From Pyrenochaeta sp. MPI-SDFR-AT-0127 (taxonomy: Eukaryota > Ascomycota > Dothideomycetes > Pleosporales > Cucurbitariaceae): DNA of 33,055 nt. Positions 31,462-33,055 of the stretch are shown piece after piece. Both the position numbers and the translations under genes were made by a program. The stretch covers positions 1-33,055 of the forward strand of contig JAGTJM010000132.1 in assembly GCA_020747015.1 (NCBI GenBank). Reading direction: 5' to 3'. Below the pieces are notes generated by a model, which saw only the letters and a list, made by a program, of their open reading frames with translations, had not been told where the DNA came from and did no database searches. The stretch's first letter is position 1, and the number at the start of each line of letters is the position of its first letter.

Positions 31462-32377
31462 TTAAAGAATGCTATCTCTATTTACATCAGCATCCGCGAA
31501 ATATACCGTAACGTCGCGAGCAATAACTTCTTTCAAAATTCCAGTATTCCATTGCAGTCTCTTCGCTTCCGGGAAGTTGCACGAGTTCGTGAAACCTACA
31601 ATCCTTAGATTGGCTAGTAGACGCTCATCAGGATTGGATGAATGCAGTATTGGCTCGAGAGCCTGGGAGAAAGTGAGATTCTTGAGCTTGTATTCAGGGT
31701 CTCGTTCCTTGACAAATCTGAAGAGCTCGACGAAAGTCAAGATATGAGCTGTGACGAAGCTGAATTCGTGCCATTTTTTGGTGTCGGCTTAAAGAAGAGC
31801 CAGTATCGCCCGAGCCACATCTCGGGCGGATGTCAAGCTGATTTTCTGCAGTCCATCACCGTACATCTCGAATATTTTAGCATGAGTGTCAACAGGAAAA
31901 GCCATTCCAAGGTCAAGCAGGTGTCTTTGTTTGGGTGGAACTAGATAATCCATCAACCATTTACTACAGATCAGCGTCCATTTGATCTCCGTTTAAGCAC
32001 GGAGAGCCGCCCTTACTTTCCCTCTCGAGTGTGCGAGAGATGTAGGAAGATCTGGAAAATCATGGATATTAACGGAAAATTCTGATGGCAAGAAGCGTTT
32101 ACATTTCTGTGAGCGCTTACATGCCTCCAGGATAGAAAGATGCGCCGAAACAATGAAATCGTTCCGGTCCCGATAAGGTCGACACAACAGCGTCGCAACC
32201 TTCCAATTATAATATCAGGCCTTCAACGGTATACGTAGTTGTTCGTTGCTCAAGATTCGGGTACTGAGGAGCTGTTTTCTTCTTTCCAGTAAGTACCACC
32301 ACGCTGTGTTTAGACTGAGAGAAGACTTCGATCATGTACTTGGCCACTACCCCGAAGCCAGCAATAGCAATCTTCAT
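31462..32377 (-). pseudogene. Isoflavone-reductase/NmrA-like oxidoreductase pseudogene
   Basis: The start MKIAIAGFGVVAKYMIEVF (ATG at 32377-32375) provides the NAD(P)-binding GxGxxA-type motif. It continues LEGCDAVVSTLSGP, DFIVSAHLSILEACK, RFLPSEFSVN, EIKWTLICSKWLMDYL, MYGDGLQKISLTSARD and KKWHEFSFVTAH to a stop at 31462, about 305 residues in all. Lesions: TAA at 32217-32219, a one-base gain near 32170, TAA at 31993-31995 and TAA at 31789-31791. Each TAA fits a former CAA codon. Fungal relatives are reductases of uncertain substrate. No intron is needed. Confidence 0.8.
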
Positions 32378-32695
32378 ATTATCGACTTAGGCTGTCCAAG
32401 TAGGGGATGTGCGACGACAGTGTGAATGTCTCGTTCTAAGACTGTAACGTGATGTCTTATTTAATAGGAAGAAATACGGGCGAGCAGCGTGTAGATTAAT
32501 AGGGATGTCAGGGGGATGTAGTAGCGTCTCTAGAAGCCGACGGCGGATCGAGTTTTAAACTAACTTGTGATTACGTCGAAATCCCGAGGTATTGGGCCAA
32601 CTCACATGTTGGCTACCAAACACGAAATTCACCTTAGTGGCGTTGCTGCCACTATACAGTTTTGTCAATAACTTACACTCAATGCACTAATTAAG
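32378..32695. other. Intergenic, right end
   Basis: 318 nt upstream of both the reductase pseudogene (minus) and the possible small secreted protein (plus). Nothing recognisable is seen. Confidence 0.4.
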
Positions 32696-32978
32696 ATGAA
32701 ATCTTCATGTTTCGTCGGCGCGATCGACGCGTGCATTCTACTTTTCTTACTGGCCAGTGCAAAGCCCCACTTTCCGTAAGCGATCACAATGCGAGACCTG
32801 GCACGGCTACCATTATCGTGAGAAATTCAGTCCTATCACTTTTCCTTTTTACAGCATTGGGAGACTAACCTTACAGCTACATTTCGTGAAGCAAGCTGCC
32901 AATTTATCCTTCTATACGTCTATAGGCAAGTCCATTTCTAAAGCAACGTACAGGGAGCAATTAAAGATAGGGACATAA
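32696..32978 (+). CDS. Possible small secreted protein (67 residues)
   Basis: Exon 32696-32775, a GT..AG intron 32776-32854 ending in a pyrimidine-rich acceptor (TTTTTACAG), and exon 32855-32978 join in phase to a 67-residue frame. The N-terminus MKSSCFVGAIDACILLFLLA followed by SAKP reads like a signal peptide with cleavage after ASA. The mature part (about 45 residues) is basic and has no cysteine. There is no family I recognise. Small size and lack of homology make a chance frame possible. Confidence 0.33.
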
Positions 32979-33055
32979 GCTTGCCCACTTAACTAGAGTG
33001 AAAACTACTCACGTCACAGCTGCTCATTGCTCGTCCATCGCATTCGCTTCAGCAA

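Overview
The window is nuclear DNA of a filamentous ascomycete (Pezizomycotina; a Dothideomycete such as one of the Pleosporales would fit, but I cannot fix the genus). The evidence is short introns of 44-80 nt with GT..AG ends, Zn2Cys6 regulators, fungal permease families, and a long A+T-rich transposon block carrying the footprint of repeat-induced point mutation (RIP).

Left flank (1-8.0 kb), mostly intact. In order: a Baeyer-Villiger-type flavin monooxygenase (minus, 3' end off the window), a Zn2Cys6 transcription factor (minus), a four-exon YjlB-type cupin (plus), a choline-oxidase-like GMC flavoenzyme (plus), and the C-terminal half of an Hnm1/choline-type permease (plus). Middle (8.6-15.6 kb), decayed. 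Here lie a 5'-truncated D-amino-acid-oxidase-like gene, a truncated second Zn2Cys6-family regulator, a small MITE-like element, a methylmalonate-semialdehyde dehydrogenase pseudogene and a 4-aminobutyrate aminotransferase pseudogene.

Transposon block (about 16.3-25.4 kb). A minus-strand Ty3/gypsy chromovirus-type LTR retrotransposon (18621-25267, 410/406 bp LTRs, 5-bp target duplication GTAAG) sits inside an older repeat. That older repeat has inverted CCTAGGAGTTTA minisatellite arrays bracketing a decayed plus-strand reading frame. CpA and TpG are almost absent over about 8 kb, except that the outer half of the right LTR is unmutated.

Right flank (25.6-33.0 kb). It holds an NmrA-like pseudogene, an aldehyde dehydrogenase pseudogene with several lesions, an intact amino-acid permease, an isoflavone-reductase/NmrA-like pseudogene, and a possible small secreted protein gene at the right edge.

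Taken together, the gene content (choline-oxidase-like enzyme, choline-type permease, amino-acid oxidase, GABA/beta-alanine-type aminotransferase, semialdehyde and aldehyde dehydrogenases, amino-acid permease, two paralogous regulators) looks like a nitrogenous-compound catabolic cluster. The part next to the transposons has been broken by truncation, frameshifts and stops. The pathway assignment is inference; the breaks are read directly from the sequence.
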